NCBI RefSeq assembly: GCF_038443675.1
Contig: NZ_CP151762.1
Coordinates: 2,170,001 to 2,234,000 of the forward strand
DNA length: 64,000 bases
Direction: 5' to 3'
DNA from: Yoonia sp. G8-12
Lineage (GTDB): Bacteria > Pseudomonadota > Alphaproteobacteria > Rhodobacterales > Rhodobacteraceae
Part shown: one piece after another, positions 25,892-35,351 of the stretch
How positions within the stretch are numbered: the first letter of the stretch is position 1
Layout: each line of letters starts with the position of its first letter
Notes under the pieces: generated by a model
Seen by the model: the letters and a program-made list of their open reading frames with translations, nothing else
Told to the model about the DNA's origin: nothing
Databases searched by the model: none
Translations under genes and position numbers: made by a program

Positions 25892-26945
25892 TCACTTTGC
25901 CCCTTGCAAGCCCTTACCGTGGCAAACCGGACAGTCCGCGCGCGGTTTCACCGCGATGGTGCGGGTTTGGGCGTAAAGCGCATCATAAATCAGCAACCGG
26001 CCAGATAGGCCGTCACCCGCGCCGGTGATCAGCTTGATCGCCTCAACCGCCATCATCGCACCGATCACCCCCGGAAGCGGACCGATCACACCGGCCTCGG
26101 CGCAGCTGGGCACGAGCGATGGGTCGGGCGCCTCAGGGAACACGCATTCATAGCAAGGGGTGCCGTTGGCCGGGTCATAGACGCTGATCTGACCTTCCCA
26201 TTGTGTGAGTGCGGCAGCAATCAGCGGCGTTTCGGTCGCCACAGCAGTGCTGTTCACCAAATAGCGGGTCGCGAAATTATCCGTTCCATCCAGCACGATA
26301 TCGTATTCGGCGAACAGTTCTTCCGCGATCTCGGCCTCAAGTCTGCGGTGATAGGGCCGCACCGTCGCGAAGGGGTTTTGCGCCCGCATCGCCTCGGCGG
26401 CGGAATGGACTTTGGGCATCCCGATATTGCGATCAAGGTGGATAATTTGCCTTTGCAGATTGGCGTTTTCTACGGTGTCATCGTCGATCACACCAATGGT
26501 ACCCACGCCTGCCGCTGCGAGATATTGCAAGGCTGGCGACCCAAGACCGCCAGCACCAACCACCAAAACCTTCGCATCCCGCATGGCCTTTTGCCCCGGC
26601 CCACCAACCTCGCGCAGGATAATATGGCGCGCGTAGCGGTCGAGTTCGGTCGGCGAAAAGCTGTCTGATTTGGGGGGGCACCTCTTGCGACGTTGCCCGC
26701 GTCCGAAGGGTGCGGAGCACTTTGCCATAGCCCCAAACAATCACCCCGAACCCAAAGAAAATAGCCCATAGCCGGGCGTCTCCCCCGGTTGCCATCCGCA
26801 ACGGGTGCCCGTCCGGCAGGATCACATGCACCAGCATCACACCCACCAACAAAAGCGCCATCATGTTCCAGCGGACGGCGTAGGGCACCTTCATGGCCCA
26901 CCCGATGACCCAAAGGGTCAACGCCATTGTTCCGACCATAATCAT
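25892..26945 (-). CDS. Membrane-anchored ThiF/MoeB/HesA family adenylyltransferase, frameshifted
   Basis: A fusion of an N-terminal membrane region (about residues 1-80, three segments, including '[14 protein letters not shown]') to a ThiF/E1-like domain. The latter has ATP-binding [19 protein letters not shown], '[15 protein letters not shown]', a CxxC zinc pair in 'PCYECVFP' and another in 'CPVCHGKG', and the catalytic-cysteine region '[14 protein letters not shown]'. It adenylates the C-terminal glycine of a ubiquitin-like sulfur carrier for molybdopterin or thiamine. The two halves are in different frames; removing one base from the GGGGGGG run at 26672-26678 joins them ('[20 protein letters not shown]', about 350 residues). 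The start overlaps the dut stop (ATGA). Confidence 0.85.
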
Positions 26946-27397
26946 TGGCCAGTGGACCCAAATCCACCCGCGCCACGCGCGGTCTCGTCCAAGCTCGCGA
27001 CGACCTCAAAACCGGGTTGCACAACAGCGGCGACAACCATCTGTGCAATCCGCATCCCATGGGTCACCTCAAACGGGGCTTCCCCCAAATTCACCATGAT
27101 CACCCCCAAAGGCCCCCGATAATCGCTGTCAATCGTGCCGGGCGTGTTCAGCAAAGTCACCCCGTGTTTCAGCGCCAGCCCGGACCGCGGCCTGATCTGC
27201 ACCTCATACCCCGCAGGGATCGCCATGCGCAGACCTGTCGGTACCAAAGCCCGCGCGCCCGGTTCCAGCGTCACGGATTGACCATCCGGCAGGTTGGCAC
27301 GCAAATCAGCGCCCGCCGCCCCCGCCGTTTCATAGCACGGCAGACCAAAGCTCTGGTCGGCACCTTCCACCCACTGAAACTGGACCATCACACTCAT
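26942..27397 (-). CDS. dut: dUTP diphosphatase
   Basis: A 151-residue trimeric dUTPase that hydrolyses dUTP to dUMP and pyrophosphate. The five family motifs are visible: 'GAAGADLRA' (1), '[11 protein letters not shown]' (2), '[18 protein letters not shown]' (3), 'GMRIAQMV' (4) and the C-terminal '[10 protein letters not shown]' (5). Length is normal. Both ends are coupled: the start overlaps the coaBC stop and the stop overlaps the ThiF-like gene's start, by ATGA in each case. Confidence 0.96.
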   Translation of the reverse strand: MSVMVQFQWVEGADQSFGLPCYETAGAAGADLRANLPDGQSVTLEPGARALVPTGLRMAIPAGYEVQIRPRSGLALKHGVTLLNTPGTIDSDYRGPLGVIMVNLGEAPFEVTHGMRIAQMVVAAVVQPGFEVVASLDETARGAGGFGSTGQ

Positions 27398-28587
27398 GCA
27401 AGTGCCTCTGCGATGCGCTGCGCCAACATGCCCGCCACATCATCCTTGCTCATACGTGGCCAGCCTTCGGCACCTGCATCACTGATCAGTGTAACGGCGT
27501 TCTCTGACCCGCCCATGATCCCCGTTTCAGGCGACACGTCATTGGCGACGATCCAGTCACACCTTTTGCGCAAGCGTTTCGCGGTCGCATTGACGATCAC
27601 ATCATCGGTTTCCGCAGCAAAGCCCACCACCAAAGGTGGACGCCCCTCGGTCATCTGCGAGACAGTCGCCAGAATGTCAGGGTTTTCCGCGAAATCCAGT
27701 TGTGGCAGCCCCGCGCCATCTTTCTTGATCTTGCTCGCCCCCGCATTCGCCACATGCCAATCGGCTACGGCAGCAGCGAACACGGCCGCATCGGCGCGAC
27801 CAGCCGCTTTTACGGCCGCCAACATCTGTTTGGCAGTCTGCACCTTGACCGTATTCACACCCATCGGGGGGGCCACATCCGCCGGCCCTGTTACAAAGGT
27901 CACATCCGCGCCCAGCGCCGCCAGCGCCTTTGCAATGGCAGTCCCCTGCGCACCGGATGAACGGTTGGCGATATAGCGGACCGGATCAATCGGTTCATGG
28001 GTAGGCCCTGAGGTTACGATGATATGCTTGCCCATTAGCGGGCCATCGGCGAGTGCAACATCAATCGCAGCAATGATTTCAGGCACTTCGGCCATCCGCC
28101 CCGGCCCATATTCACCGCAAGCCATATCGCCCTCATTAGGGCCCACCACCAGAATGCCATCGCCCTGTAACGTCATCAGATTGCGCTGCGTCGCAGGATG
28201 CATCCACATGCGCACATTCATCGAGGGTGCAATCAAAACGCGCTTATCGGTCGCCAGAAGAAGGGTAGAGGCAAGATCATTGGCCAAACCGCCAGCCATT
28301 TTTGCCATCAAATCTGCGGTCGCAGGGGCCACAACAATCAGATCGGCGGCGCGGGACAACTCAATATGCCCCATCTCGGCCTCATCCGTCAGATTGAACA
28401 ATTCCTGATAGATCTTTGACGCGGACAGAGCAGACAGGCTCAGCGGCGTAACAAACTCTGAACCCGCTTTGGTCAAAACGGGGGTCACCTGCGCGCCGCG
28501 TTCGCGCAACCGGCGCACAAGGTCGAGGGACTTGAAGGCGGCAATGCCGCCTCCAACGATTAATAGAATATGCTTGTTTGCCAGCAT
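27394..28587 (-). CDS. coaBC: Bifunctional phosphopantothenoylcysteine decarboxylase / phosphopantothenate--cysteine ligase
   Basis: About 397 residues from the ATG at 28587, which has a GGAG site; the ATG at 28617 lacks one. The N-terminal CoaC flavoprotein half has '[17 protein letters not shown]' and the active-site '[17 protein letters not shown]'. The C-terminal CoaB half has '[20 protein letters not shown]' and '[19 protein letters not shown]'. Together they make 4'-phosphopantetheine from phosphopantothenate in CoA synthesis. It is first in a tight coaBC-dut-ThiF-like cluster and 65 bases downstream of rpoH. Confidence 0.96.
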   Translation of the reverse strand: MLANKHILLIVGGGIAAFKSLDLVRRLRERGAQVTPVLTKAGSEFVTPLSLSALSASKIYQELFNLTDEAEMGHIELSRAADLIVVAPATADLMAKMAGGLANDLASTLLLATDKRVLIAPSMNVRMWMHPATQRNLMTLQGDGILVVGPNEGDMACGEYGPGRMAEVPEIIAAIDVALADGPLMGKHIIVTSGPTHEPIDPVRYIANRSSGAQGTAIAKALAALGADVTFVTGPADVAPPMGVNTVKVQTAKQMLAAVKAAGRADAAVFAAAVADWHVANAGASKIKKDGAGLPQLDFAENPDILATVSQMTEGRPPLVVGFAAETDDVIVNATAKRLRKRCDWIVANDVSPETGIMGGSENAVTLISDAGAEGWPRMSKDDVAGMLAQRIAEALA

Positions 28588-28652
28588 CAGACGTCTCCGA
28601 TCAGGTTCGCCTGACACTAGGTCAAATCAGACCGGAAACACAATGTCCGCAC

Positions 28653-29531
28653 TTAACCAAAAAACGCATGCACCTCAGAGCTTTGGGTCTCAAGGCTCTT
28701 GCGCATCTTGCCAAATGCCGCTGCCTCAAGCTGACGCACACGCTCTTTTGACAAGCCAAGTTCTGTACCAAGGCTTTCCAAGGTGCGCGGCTCGTCGCGC
28801 AGTTTGCGCTCGCGGACGATGAATTGTTCGCGATCATTAAGGCCCGACAGTGCGGTCAACAGCCATTGGCGCAAGGTATCGTTGTCGTGTGTATGCGCAA
28901 CGGTCTCGGCGGCCTGTTCGCGATCATCTTCCAGCGCATCAATCCACTCACGGCCTTCATCATCAACCGATTGCGTCGCGTTCAAAGAGAAATCAGAGCC
29001 AGACAAGCGGCCTTCCATCATTTCCACATCGTGCAAAGGCACGCCAACCTCAACGGCAATCAGTTCGCGCATTTCATGACGATCCAATTCACGCCCTTCG
29101 GCGGCCGCTTCGCGCTCTAACCGGGCCTGTACGCGGCGCATGTTGAAAAACAGCGACTTTTGCGAAGAGGTCGAACCGGTACGCACCATTGACCAGTTGC
29201 GCATAACATAATCCTGAATCGACGCCTTGATCCACCACACGGCATAGGTTGAAAAACGAACGCCACGATCGGGATCAAACTTATCTGCAGCCTTCATCAG
29301 ACCAACAGACGCTTCCTGAATAAGGTCGTTCATCGGCGCGCCATAGCGTTTAAATTTGGAGGCCATCGAAATCGCCAAACGCATATAGGCCGTAATCAAG
29401 CGGTGGAGTGCCTGCTCGTCCCGCTGGTCGCGCCATGCGTAGGCAAGTGCCAATTCTGTCTCTGCGTCAAGCAACTCTGCTTTCATTGCTGTCCGAGACA
29501 AAGTTTGATCAGAAAAACCGGTAACGCCCAT
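28653..29531 (-). CDS. rpoH: RNA polymerase sigma-32 (heat-shock) factor
   Basis: A 292-residue group 3/RpoH sigma factor. Region 2 has 'HRLITAYMRLAISMASKFKR' and 'DLIQEASVGLMKAADKFDPD', followed by 'FSTYAVWWIKASIQDYVMRN'. The RpoH box region 'SQKSLFFNMRR' is clear, and region 4 ends with 'LESLGTELGLSKERVRQLEA'. A GGGAG site precedes the ATG. Roseobacters usually have two RpoH paralogues; which this is cannot be told here. It directs transcription of heat-shock and oxidative-stress genes. Monocistronic and divergent from cobU. Confidence 0.96.
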   Translation of the reverse strand: MGVTGFSDQTLSRTAMKAELLDAETELALAYAWRDQRDEQALHRLITAYMRLAISMASKFKRYGAPMNDLIQEASVGLMKAADKFDPDRGVRFSTYAVWWIKASIQDYVMRNWSMVRTGSTSSQKSLFFNMRRVQARLEREAAAEGRELDRHEMRELIAVEVGVPLHDVEMMEGRLSGSDFSLNATQSVDDEGREWIDALEDDREQAAETVAHTHDNDTLRQWLLTALSGLNDREQFIVRERKLRDEPRTLESLGTELGLSKERVRQLEAAAFGKMRKSLETQSSEVHAFFG

Positions 29532-29625
29532 TGTAATTCTCCCAAGTCGCAGTGTGATGCATTAACTTTGTTGTTTGTATTAGTTACGAAGGCCTTGCTG
29601 AAATGGATCAAAAAAAGTGAACACA

Positions 29626-30150
29626 ATGCCATTGCCCAAGCTGACACTTGTCCTAGGCGGAGCCGCCTCTGGAAAATCCGCATTTGCGGAAAACCTTGTT
29701 CTGCAAAGCGGAAATGCCCCCGTCTATTTGGCCACCGCGCAGGTGTTCGATGACGAGATGGCCGAGAAAGTTACCCGCCATCGCAACATGCGCGGCGCGG
29801 GCTGGACAACAATCGAGCAACCCTTGGATCTCGGCACCGCTTTGGCAAATATCACACCGCAACAAACCGTATTGATCGACTGCGCAACACTTTGGCTGAC
29901 AAATGTAATTTTGGGCGATCATGACGTCGCAGACCACACAAACGCCTTGCTCACATCAATTGTGGCCTGTCAGGGACCCGTTGTTGTGGTCTCAAACGAA
30001 GTGGGCCAAGGCATCGTCCCCGATAACGCCCTGTCGCGCAAATTCCGCAATGCCCAAGGTGGCCTCAACCAACAGATCGCAGCCGAGGCCGATCTGGTGG
30101 TCGCCGTCATGGCAGGCCTGCCGCTCACTTTGAAAGGCCGTTTCCCATGA
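29626..30150 (+). CDS. cobU: Bifunctional adenosylcobinamide kinase / adenosylcobinamide-phosphate guanylyltransferase
   Basis: About 174 residues. The P-loop is in 'LVLGGAASGKSAFAENLV' at the N-terminus; 'RHRNMRGAGWTTIEQP' carries the guanylylated-histidine region and 'SNEVGQGIVPDNALSRKFRN' is the CobU signature. It phosphorylates adenosylcobinamide and attaches GMP during nucleotide-loop assembly of B12. The ATG at 29626 is chosen; a GTG at 29617 is nearly as good. It overlaps the phosphatase gene downstream by an ATGA. Its product's cofactor is needed by the ethylmalonyl-CoA mutase encoded at 60327. Confidence 0.93.
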   Translation: MPLPKLTLVLGGAASGKSAFAENLVLQSGNAPVYLATAQVFDDEMAEKVTRHRNMRGAGWTTIEQPLDLGTALANITPQQTVLIDCATLWLTNVILGDHDVADHTNALLTSIVACQGPVVVVSNEVGQGIVPDNALSRKFRNAQGGLNQQIAAEADLVVAVMAGLPLTLKGRFP

Positions 30151-30716
30151 CCAGACTCTGGCTGGTGCGCCACGGCCCCACACATGCCAAAGCCATGGTC
30201 GGGTGGACAGACATCCCCGCCGATCTGTCCGACACTGCCGCAATCGCCCGCCTGCGCGCCTTTCTGCCTGACGCGCCTGTTGTGTCCTCAGATCTCAGCC
30301 GCGCGGTGTCCACCGCAGATGCGCTAACCCCCAAGGTCAGGCTTCCACACGCCCCCGACCTGCGCGAAATCAACTTCGGCGATTGGGAAATGCGCAACTT
30401 CGCCGAGGTCGAGGCAGAAGACCCAAAGACGATCCGCGCTTATTGGGACACCCCCGGATCCGTCACCCCGCCCAACGGCGAAAGCTGGGACATGGTGCGC
30501 GCGCGTGTGGATCGGGCAATCGACGGGTATTTACAGATGGGCCATGCCAATTTGATCGTTGTGGCCCACTTCGGCGTGATCCTGACCCAGCTTCAACGCG
30601 CGCTCGGGATCGGCGCCTATGAGGCCTTTGGACATAAGATCGACAATCTTTCGGCGACAGTCCTGTCCTGCCATCCATCCGGCTGGAGCGCCGAACAAAT
30701 CAATCACAAACCGTGA
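30147..30716 (+). CDS. Histidine phosphatase family protein (alpha-ribazole phosphatase candidate)
   Basis: A 189-residue phosphoglycerate-mutase-like phosphatase. The catalytic histidine is in the N-terminal 'LWLVRHGPTHAKAMVG' and the second conserved histidine in 'LIVVAHFGVILTQLQRAL'. 'REINFGDWEMRNFAEVE' is the usual family element following the second active-site arginine. The ATGA overlap with cobU makes CobC (alpha-ribazole-5'-phosphate phosphatase) the likeliest role, but the family is broad and the assignment rests on context. Confidence 0.85.
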   Translation: MTRLWLVRHGPTHAKAMVGWTDIPADLSDTAAIARLRAFLPDAPVVSSDLSRAVSTADALTPKVRLPHAPDLREINFGDWEMRNFAEVEAEDPKTIRAYWDTPGSVTPPNGESWDMVRARVDRAIDGYLQMGHANLIVVAHFGVILTQLQRALGIGAYEAFGHKIDNLSATVLSCHPSGWSAEQINHKP

Positions 30717-30775
30717 TGAAACGCGTCACAGAATACTGATCGCCGTGGTGAACCGGATACTGCTAACCTGACACC

Positions 30776-31465
30776 ATGACATACCAACTTTACATCGGTG
30801 ATCGTACCTTCAGCAGCTGGTCCTTACGGGGCTGGTTGATGTTGGAGAAATTTGGTCTGCCCTATCAGGCACACATGGTCGGGCTATACGCCGGTACAAT
30901 GCATGCGGACCTCGCGCATCTGGTCCCCGCGCGCACCGTGCCTGTGCTCCAAACAGCCCAAGGGCACGTCGTGACCGACAGCATGGCAATGGCGGAAACC
31001 CTCGCCGAAAATCATCCTGACATAGCACTCTACCCCCGTGATCCTGCTGCCCGCGCGCTGGCCCGCTCGATGACCGCCGAAATGCATAGCGGCTTTGGCG
31101 CATTGCGCAACGCCTGCCCGATGATGCTCAGCTTTGCTTGGGAAGGTTTCGCGCCATCAGACGCCGTCAAAGACGATCTGCGCCGGATCGAAGAGCTTTG
31201 GGCGCTGGCACGACAACGACACGGGCACGACGGACCTTGGCTCTTTGGCGACTACTCTCTCGCTGACGTGTTTTATGCCCCCGTTGCCATGCGGATCACC
31301 GCCTATGATTTGCCGGTAAGCGATCATTCCCGCGCTTATGTCGCAGCGCATCTGTCCGATCCCGCCTTTCTGAAGTGGCGCAAAGAAGCGATGAAAGAGG
31401 ATCACAGCCCTTTCCCCTATGCCCTACCACTCGCACAAAAGCCGTGGCCCGGTGAAGAAAGTTAA
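30776..31465 (+). CDS. Glutathione S-transferase family protein
   Basis: A 229-residue GST. The N-terminal thioredoxin-like domain begins 'YQLYIGDRTFSSWSLRGWLM' with the catalytic serine region (SSWS), and the glutathione-binding TVPVLQ and 'VTDSMAMAE' follow. The C-terminal helical domain has 'PWLFGDYSLADVFYAPVAMR', the usual N-capping box. It is cytoplasmic and conjugates or reduces unknown substrates with glutathione. It lies 59 bases after the cob genes on the same strand. Confidence 0.9.
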   Translation: MTYQLYIGDRTFSSWSLRGWLMLEKFGLPYQAHMVGLYAGTMHADLAHLVPARTVPVLQTAQGHVVTDSMAMAETLAENHPDIALYPRDPAARALARSMTAEMHSGFGALRNACPMMLSFAWEGFAPSDAVKDDLRRIEELWALARQRHGHDGPWLFGDYSLADVFYAPVAMRITAYDLPVSDHSRAYVAAHLSDPAFLKWRKEAMKEDHSPFPYALPLAQKPWPGEES

Positions 31466-31517
31466 CCTTTCTTAAAGACCCGCTGTCTACCCGTTAACCA
31501 TAAACGGGGAAAACGCC

Positions 31518-33032
31518 ATGGTCGCTTTGGCATACACAGTTGCATTCGAAGGCATCGAGGCGCGCTTGGTTGAGGTCCAATGCGCGGTCACGCCAGGCAT
31601 TCCGGCCTTCGCAATCGTGGGCTTGCCGGACAAAGCCGTGTCGGAGGCGCGCGAAAGGGTGCGCGCGGCGCTGAGCGCGATGGCAATCGCACTGCCGTCA
31701 AAACGGATCACGGTTAATCTGTCGCCTGCCGATTTACCCAAAGAAGGCTCGCATTTCGATTTGCCGATTGCGCTGGCCCTGTTGGCCGCACTGGAAATCA
31801 TCCCGCAGGATGTTGCGGCCCAAACGGTGGCCTTGGGCGAATTATCTCTCGACGGCACACTTGTGCCTGTCGTTGGGGCACTGCCCGCAGCTATGGCCGC
31901 CGCCGAAGGGGACCGCACCCTGCTTTGCCCCCACGCCTGTGGCGCAGAGGCGGCTTGGGTAGGGTCCGTGAACGTCATTGCCCCCCGCAGCCTCGCCGAA
32001 ATGGTGCGGCATTTCACGGGACAAGCCGTGCTGCAACCGTCAGAGCCGGGCGAAGTTCTGACGCAGTCCAGATCACGGGACTTGTCCGAAGTGAAAGGGC
32101 AGGAACGCGCCAAACGCGCACTCGAAATCGCAGCGGCGGGGCGGCACCACCTGCTTTTTGTCGGATCACCGGGGTCAGGTAAATCAATGCTGGCCGCGCG
32201 CATTCCGGGTATCTTGCCGCAACTCTCCCCTGCCGAAGCACTGGAAACCTCGATGATCCACTCGCTGTCCGGGCTTTTGGACGAAGGCGGGATCAACCGC
32301 GAACGCCCCTTTCGGGAACCGCACCACACCGCCTCCATGGCCGCTATCGTCGGTGGCGGACGTAGCGCAAAACCGGGTGAAATCAGCCTCGCGCACAATG
32401 GTGTCCTGTTCATGGATGAATTCCCGGAATTCCCACGCACGGTGCTCGAAACCCTGCGCCAGCCAATCGAGACCGGTGAAGTCGTCGTGGCCCGCGCAAA
32501 CGCCCATGTCCGCTACCCTTGCCGGTTTATGCTGGTGGCGGCGGCAAACCCCTGCAAATGCGGGTACCTCGCTGATCCGGCGCGCGCCTGCACCCGCGCC
32601 CCGATCTGCGGCGAGGATTATCTGGGGCGCATCTCGGGTCCTCTCATGGACCGGTTTGATTTGCGCGTCGAAGTCCCCGCCGTCGCCTTCACCGACCTTG
32701 ATTTGCCCGAAACCGGCGAAACCTCAGCGCAGGTCGCCAGCCGTGTCCGAAAGGCCCGCGATATTCAAACAGCACGGTTCGCCGGACAGGGCGCAGCACG
32801 GGTGAATGCCGACGCCGAAGGCCACTTGCTCGATGAAATCGCCACCCCCGATGTGGAAGGGCGGGCACTCTTGCTCAAAGTTGCCGAGAGATTCGGCCTC
32901 TCTGCGCGCGGATATCATCGGGTGCTGCGGGTCGCGCGCACCATCGCAGACTTAGAGGGTACCGCCGATGTGCGCAGACCCCACGTAGCCGAGGCGGTCA
33001 GCTATCGTTTGGCGACGACCAAAGAGGTCTAA
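31518..33032 (+). CDS. YifB/ComM family Mg-chelatase-like AAA ATPase
   Basis: A 504-residue protein. The N-terminal ChlI-like domain ('[20 protein letters not shown]') is followed by the AAA+ core with Walker A in '[20 protein letters not shown]' near residue 216 and Walker B in '[13 protein letters not shown]', and by the C-terminal Mg_chelatase_C domain ('[20 protein letters not shown]'). A four-cysteine zinc element is in '[17 protein letters not shown]'. ComM is a hexameric helicase that promotes branch migration during natural transformation. It ends tail-to-tail, overlapping by four bases, with gshB. Confidence 0.94.
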   Translation: MVALAYTVAFEGIEARLVEVQCAVTPGIPAFAIVGLPDKAVSEARERVRAALSAMAIALPSKRITVNLSPADLPKEGSHFDLPIALALLAALEIIPQDVAAQTVALGELSLDGTLVPVVGALPAAMAAAEGDRTLLCPHACGAEAAWVGSVNVIAPRSLAEMVRHFTGQAVLQPSEPGEVLTQSRSRDLSEVKGQERAKRALEIAAAGRHHLLFVGSPGSGKSMLAARIPGILPQLSPAEALETSMIHSLSGLLDEGGINRERPFREPHHTASMAAIVGGGRSAKPGEISLAHNGVLFMDEFPEFPRTVLETLRQPIETGEVVVARANAHVRYPCRFMLVAAANPCKCGYLADPARACTRAPICGEDYLGRISGPLMDRFDLRVEVPAVAFTDLDLPETGETSAQVASRVRKARDIQTARFAGQGAARVNADAEGHLLDEIATPDVEGRALLLKVAERFGLSARGYHRVLRVARTIADLEGTADVRRPHVAEAVSYRLATTKEV

Positions 33033-33967
33033 CGCCGCGCCTCAATCGCCTGCCAGATTTTCTCGGCAATGTTGACGCCATCAAAACGCTCCAACTCCTG
33101 AATGCCGGTAGGCGATGTGACGTTAATTTCGGTCAGCCATTTCCCAATCACGTCGATACCCACAAAAATCTGCCCCTTCTCGCGCAAAAGCGGCCCGATC
33201 CGCGCACAAATCTCGCGGTCGCGGTCGGTCAGCTCTACTTTCTCGGGACGGCCACCCACATGCATGTTCGAGCGTGTTTCACCCTCTGCTGGCACACGGT
33301 TGATCGCGCCGACCGGTTCACCATCGACCAGGATCACGCGCTTATCGCCCTTGGACACATCCGGCAAAAACTGCTGCATGATCAACGGTTCGCGGTTGAT
33401 ACCTGAAAACAACTCGTGCAGTGACGCGAGGTTGCTGTCGCCACCCTTCATTTTGAACACGCCCGCGCCGCCATTGCCATAAAGCGGTTTCAGGATCACA
33501 TCGCCATATTGCGCGCGAAATGTCTTGAGCGTCTCAAGGTCGCGGGCGATCATGGTGGGCGGCGTCAGGTCCGGAAAATTCAGCACCAAGAGTTTCTCGG
33601 GATAATTGCGCACCCAGAACGGATCATTCACGACCAACGTCTTGGGGTGGATCATGTCCAGAATATGGGTCGTAGTGATGTAACTCATATCAAAGGGCGG
33701 GTCTTGGCGCAGCCAGACAACATCGAATTCAGATAGATCGACATTTTGCTCATCGCCGAGCTTAAAGTGATCGCCTTTGACGCGTTGCACCTCGAGCGGC
33801 CAGCCTTTCGCCATCACGCGACCTTGATCATAAGCGAGCTTGTCAGGCGTATAATAGAACAGGCTATGCCCCCGCGCCTGCGCTTCTTCGGCAATGCGGA
33901 ACGTGCTGTCGGCATCAATGTTGATCGGCCCAATCGGGTCCATCTGGAAAGCGATCTTAAGCGTCAT
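33029..33967 (-). CDS. gshB: Glutathione synthase
   Basis: A 312-residue ATP-grasp enzyme that joins gamma-glutamylcysteine and glycine. The N-terminal '[20 protein letters not shown]' and the middle '[20 protein letters not shown]' are GshB signatures; the ATP-grasp glycine-rich loop is '[14 protein letters not shown]', and '[19 protein letters not shown]' closes the active site. Normal length. It is the last gene of a minus-strand group with YraN and rsmI upstream, 66 bases away. Confidence 0.95.
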   Translation of the reverse strand: MTLKIAFQMDPIGPINIDADSTFRIAEEAQARGHSLFYYTPDKLAYDQGRVMAKGWPLEVQRVKGDHFKLGDEQNVDLSEFDVVWLRQDPPFDMSYITTTHILDMIHPKTLVVNDPFWVRNYPEKLLVLNFPDLTPPTMIARDLETLKTFRAQYGDVILKPLYGNGGAGVFKMKGGDSNLASLHELFSGINREPLIMQQFLPDVSKGDKRVILVDGEPVGAINRVPAEGETRSNMHVGGRPEKVELTDRDREICARIGPLLREKGQIFVGIDVIGKWLTEINVTSPTGIQELERFDGVNIAEKIWQAIEARR

Positions 33968-34033
33968 GGCGGACCTCTTGTAATATCAAGCTGGCGTGTT
34001 GATGGCCCAGCACGAGGGCGGGTGCAATGGGCG

Positions 34034-34390
34034 TCAGACCTCCATGAAAGCGTTTTCGATCACTTTGAGGGCACCAAAATCGTTGACTATAGCCAGATCA
34101 AACCGCACATCCGTCAACTGACCGCGCGGCTCATTCGCCAAAAACTCCCCCGCACTGGCGACAATTCGCGCCATCTGCCGCTGCCCCAGCCGCGTAGCAG
34201 CCGTGACGAAATCACGGCTTTTCTTGACCTCGATAAAGACCACCGTCTCACCGTCACGGGCAATCAAATCAATTTCGCCCGCCTGCCCGCGCCAGCGCCG
34301 CGCTGCAATCGCGTGATGCCGTTTGATATAGTCTGTCGCGACAATATCTTCGGCCGCCAGCCCCGCATGATATCCTACCGATCCGCTCAT
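34034..34390 (-). CDS. YraN family protein (UPF0102)
   Basis: A 118-residue protein. 'RWRGQAGEIDLIARDGETVVFIEVKKS' split over residues 40-66 carries the GEIDLI-(x)n-FVEVK pattern of the UPF0102 restriction-endonuclease-like fold (D, E and K as likely metal/catalytic residues). Function is not settled; a role in Holliday-junction or RNA processing has been proposed for the family. The start overlaps the rsmI stop by four bases. Confidence 0.92.
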   Translation of the reverse strand: MSGSVGYHAGLAAEDIVATDYIKRHHAIAARRWRGQAGEIDLIARDGETVVFIEVKKSRDFVTAATRLGQRQMARIVASAGEFLANEPRGQLTDVRFDLAIVNDFGALKVIENAFMEV

Positions 34391-35247
34391 TCTTCATCCC
34401 CTAGCTGCAAAGCAATCTGGTAAACCTGCCTACGGGGCAGACCCAAGGCACCGGCCACAACTGTGGCTGCATCTTTTACACGCATTGTTTTCATCGCTTC
34501 ACGTAGCGCCCCGTCAATATCATCATCCGCAACCTCGACAGCACCAGCACGACCGACCATCACAACAAGTTCACCTTTGACCGTCCGATCAGCAAAATCA
34601 GCCGCGAGCGTCGCCAAAGAACCGCGCGTGGTCTGTTCGAATTTCTTTGTCAGTTCGCGGCAAACAACCGCTTCTCTCTCACCCCCCAGGATATCGCGCA
34701 AATTAGCTAACATTTCCCCAACGCGTTTTGGGCTTTCATAAAATACCAAAGTAAACGGAATATCGCGCAGTGCCGCAATTTCGTTTTCGCGCTGTTTCTT
34801 GCCTGCTGGCAGAAACCCGACAAAAGCAAACCGATCTGTGGCAAGCCCCGACACCGTCAATCCCGCAAGCACGGCAGACGCGCCGGGCGCGGTAGTCACC
34901 TCCACCCCCTCTTTGATCGCTGCACGACCCAATTCATAGCCCGGATCCGCCACCAAAGGCGTACCGGCTTCTGATACGTAAGCCACTGATTTACCTGACT
35001 TCATATCAGCAATAAGCCGCGCGACAGCACCTTCACCGCTGTGATCGTGGAATGCCACAACCTTGCGCCCATTGAGCGGGACACCGTGGATTTCCATCAA
35101 CTTGCGCGCTGTGCGCGTATCCTCCGCCGCGATCAGATCAGCGGACGCCAGAATATCGAGCCCGCGCAACGTCATGTCGCGCGCAGACCCGATGGGCGTG
35201 GCCACGAAATACAGACCGGCAGAGAGTGGCTTGGTAATAAAATTCAT
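34387..35247 (-). CDS. rsmI: 16S rRNA (cytidine(1402)-2'-O)-methyltransferase
   Basis: A 286-residue tetrapyrrole-methylase-fold enzyme that uses SAM to methylate the ribose of C1402 in the ribosome P site. N-terminal 'LYFVATPIGSARDMTLRGLD', then 'AEDTRTARKLMEIHG' and 'YVSEAGTPLVADPGYEL' are RsmI signatures. The C-terminal part carries a small helical RsmI HTH-like domain ('AATVVAGALGLPRRQVYQIA'). It is divergent from the LpoA-like gene across about 100 bases and overlaps yraN downstream. Confidence 0.95.
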   Translation of the reverse strand: MNFITKPLSAGLYFVATPIGSARDMTLRGLDILASADLIAAEDTRTARKLMEIHGVPLNGRKVVAFHDHSGEGAVARLIADMKSGKSVAYVSEAGTPLVADPGYELGRAAIKEGVEVTTAPGASAVLAGLTVSGLATDRFAFVGFLPAGKKQRENEIAALRDIPFTLVFYESPKRVGEMLANLRDILGGEREAVVCRELTKKFEQTTRGSLATLAADFADRTVKGELVVMVGRAGAVEVADDDIDGALREAMKTMRVKDAATVVAGALGLPRRQVYQIALQLGDEE

Positions 35248-35351
35248 CTCTGGACCCGCTGGCCCCCTGCTTTATGATGGACCTCAACATCGCGGCGGGA
35301 CGTGAGGCTTCGGCCAACTGCCGTTCGCGCGAAACAGGAGGAATACCACGC

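Noticed and set aside
13961..26678. Phase variation through G/C tracts as an explanation of the frameshifts
   Set aside because: The tracts are short (4-7) and lie in housekeeping genes including an essential one, unlike known contingency loci.
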